From Sideroxydans sp. (lineage in GTDB: Bacteria > Pseudomonadota > Gammaproteobacteria > Burkholderiales > Gallionellaceae): DNA of 6,936 nt. Made by a program: the position numbers and the translations under genes. Position 1 is the stretch's first letter. Each line of letters begins with the position of its first letter. The notes below the pieces were generated by a model. The model searched no databases. It was not told the origin of the DNA and worked only from the letters and a program-made list of their open reading frames with translations. Where the stretch lies: the NCBI GenBank assembly GCA_020057805.1, contig JAGVFD010000174.1, positions 1 to 6,936 of the forward strand, read 5' to 3'. Shown piece by piece: positions 6,690-6,936 of this stretch.

Positions 6690-6936
6690 ATGACTAACCA
6701 CCTCGCCCTAGACCCCCAGCGCAGTGTCGTTGTCGAAGCCTGTGCCGGTAGCGGCAAGACTTGGCTGCTGGTGTCGCGCATCATACGATTGCTGTTGGAT
6801 GGCGCGCCGCCTGCGCAGATTCTTGCCATCACCTTTACCCGCAAAGCCGCGCAAGAGATGCAAGCGCGGCTGCAACTTTGGTTGCGCGAATTGGCGATGA
6901 AGGATGATGCGTTCGTGCGCCAGTTTTTTGCCGAGC
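6690..6936 (+). CDS. AddA/RecB-like UvrD-family helicase, N-terminal fragment (cut by window edge)
   Basis: 82 codons are visible and the gene runs off the right edge. The N-terminus carries the superfamily 1 helicase signatures. LDPQRS (residues 7-12) lies in the Q-motif position. The Walker A motif is ACAGSGKT (17-24), with Lys23 and Thr24 expected to bind ATP. Motif Ia is TFTRKAAQEM (48-57). The wording EACAGSGKTWLLVSR is typical of the AddA-like partner of the short AddB-like proteins in betaproteobacteria. It should be the ATP-driven translocating subunit that unwinds DNA ends and works with the upstream AddB-like nuclease. Whether it carries its own C-terminal nuclease domain cannot be seen. 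ATG 6690 is chosen because it lies just before the conserved core; the ribosome binding site is poor (GGA 9 nt upstream, formed by the end of the palindromic element). An ATG at 6532, just after the AddB-like stop, is out of frame with this core. Confidence 0.9.
   Translation, partial: MTNHLALDPQRSVVVEACAGSGKTWLLVSRIIRLLLDGAPPAQILAITFTRKAAQEMQARLQLWLRELAMKDDAFVRQFFAE

Noticed and set aside
6478..6693. Small plus-strand and minus-strand open frames across the AddB/AddA gap
   Set aside because: Most of their length is translation of the palindromic element (peptides such as FRRMPESS and WIPACAGMT that recur wherever this repeat occurs), so they are not genes.
1..6936. CRISPR arrays, tRNA or rRNA genes, integrase or toxin-antitoxin genes
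   Set aside because: No regularly spaced direct repeats, cloverleaf-like sequences or matching protein signatures were seen on either strand.

Overview
The window looks like chromosomal DNA of a Gram-negative proteobacterium, most likely a betaproteobacterium or a close gammaproteobacterium. The evidence is a lipoprotein-type bacterial alpha-2-macroglobulin, a PsiF-family periplasmic protein, a 7Fe ferredoxin of the Azotobacter FdI/FdxA type, and an AddB-like/AddA-like pair of the short proteobacterial kind. Two proteobacterial-style palindromic intergenic repeats support the same reading. The taxonomic call is inference; there is no rRNA or other marker gene here. I see no phage, plasmid, CRISPR or transposase genes.

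Layout. (1) 1-2945, minus strand: the N-terminal ~981 codons of a large alpha-2-macroglobulin family lipoprotein. Its 3' part, including any thioester region, lies beyond the left edge. (2) 2946-3155: divergent intergenic region. (3) 3156-3473, plus: a secreted two-repeat PsiF-family protein, followed by a clear intrinsic terminator (3498-3520). (4) 3588-3911, plus: ferredoxin fdxA. (5) 3908-6526, plus: an AddB-like protein with a PD-(D/E)XK nuclease domain and an intact four-cysteine Fe-S staple, starting at a GTG that overlaps the fdxA stop codon by 4 nt. (6) 6527-6689: a gap almost filled by a 126-bp palindromic element with 30-bp terminal inverted repeats. (7) 6690-6936, plus: the first 82 codons of an AddA/UvrD-like helicase, cut by the right edge.

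How the genes fit together. The AddB-like and AddA-like proteins should form a RecBCD/AddAB-type helicase-nuclease for processing double-strand breaks. The ferredoxin is the first gene of what appears to be the same transcription unit and may be translationally coupled to the AddB-like gene. The alpha-2-macroglobulin and PsiF-family proteins are envelope/periplasmic proteins on the other side of the terminator and are divergently transcribed.

The most notable points are two unrelated palindromic repeats in the repair operon. One (4569-4643) lies inside the AddB-like coding sequence, is 75 bp (25 codons' worth) long, and is read through in frame as a peptide insert. The other separates the AddB-like and AddA-like genes and probably alters the translation signal of the second. 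I did not find a convincing wholly new system; the closest to novelty is the in-frame repeat and the coupling of a ferredoxin to an Fe-S nuclease.
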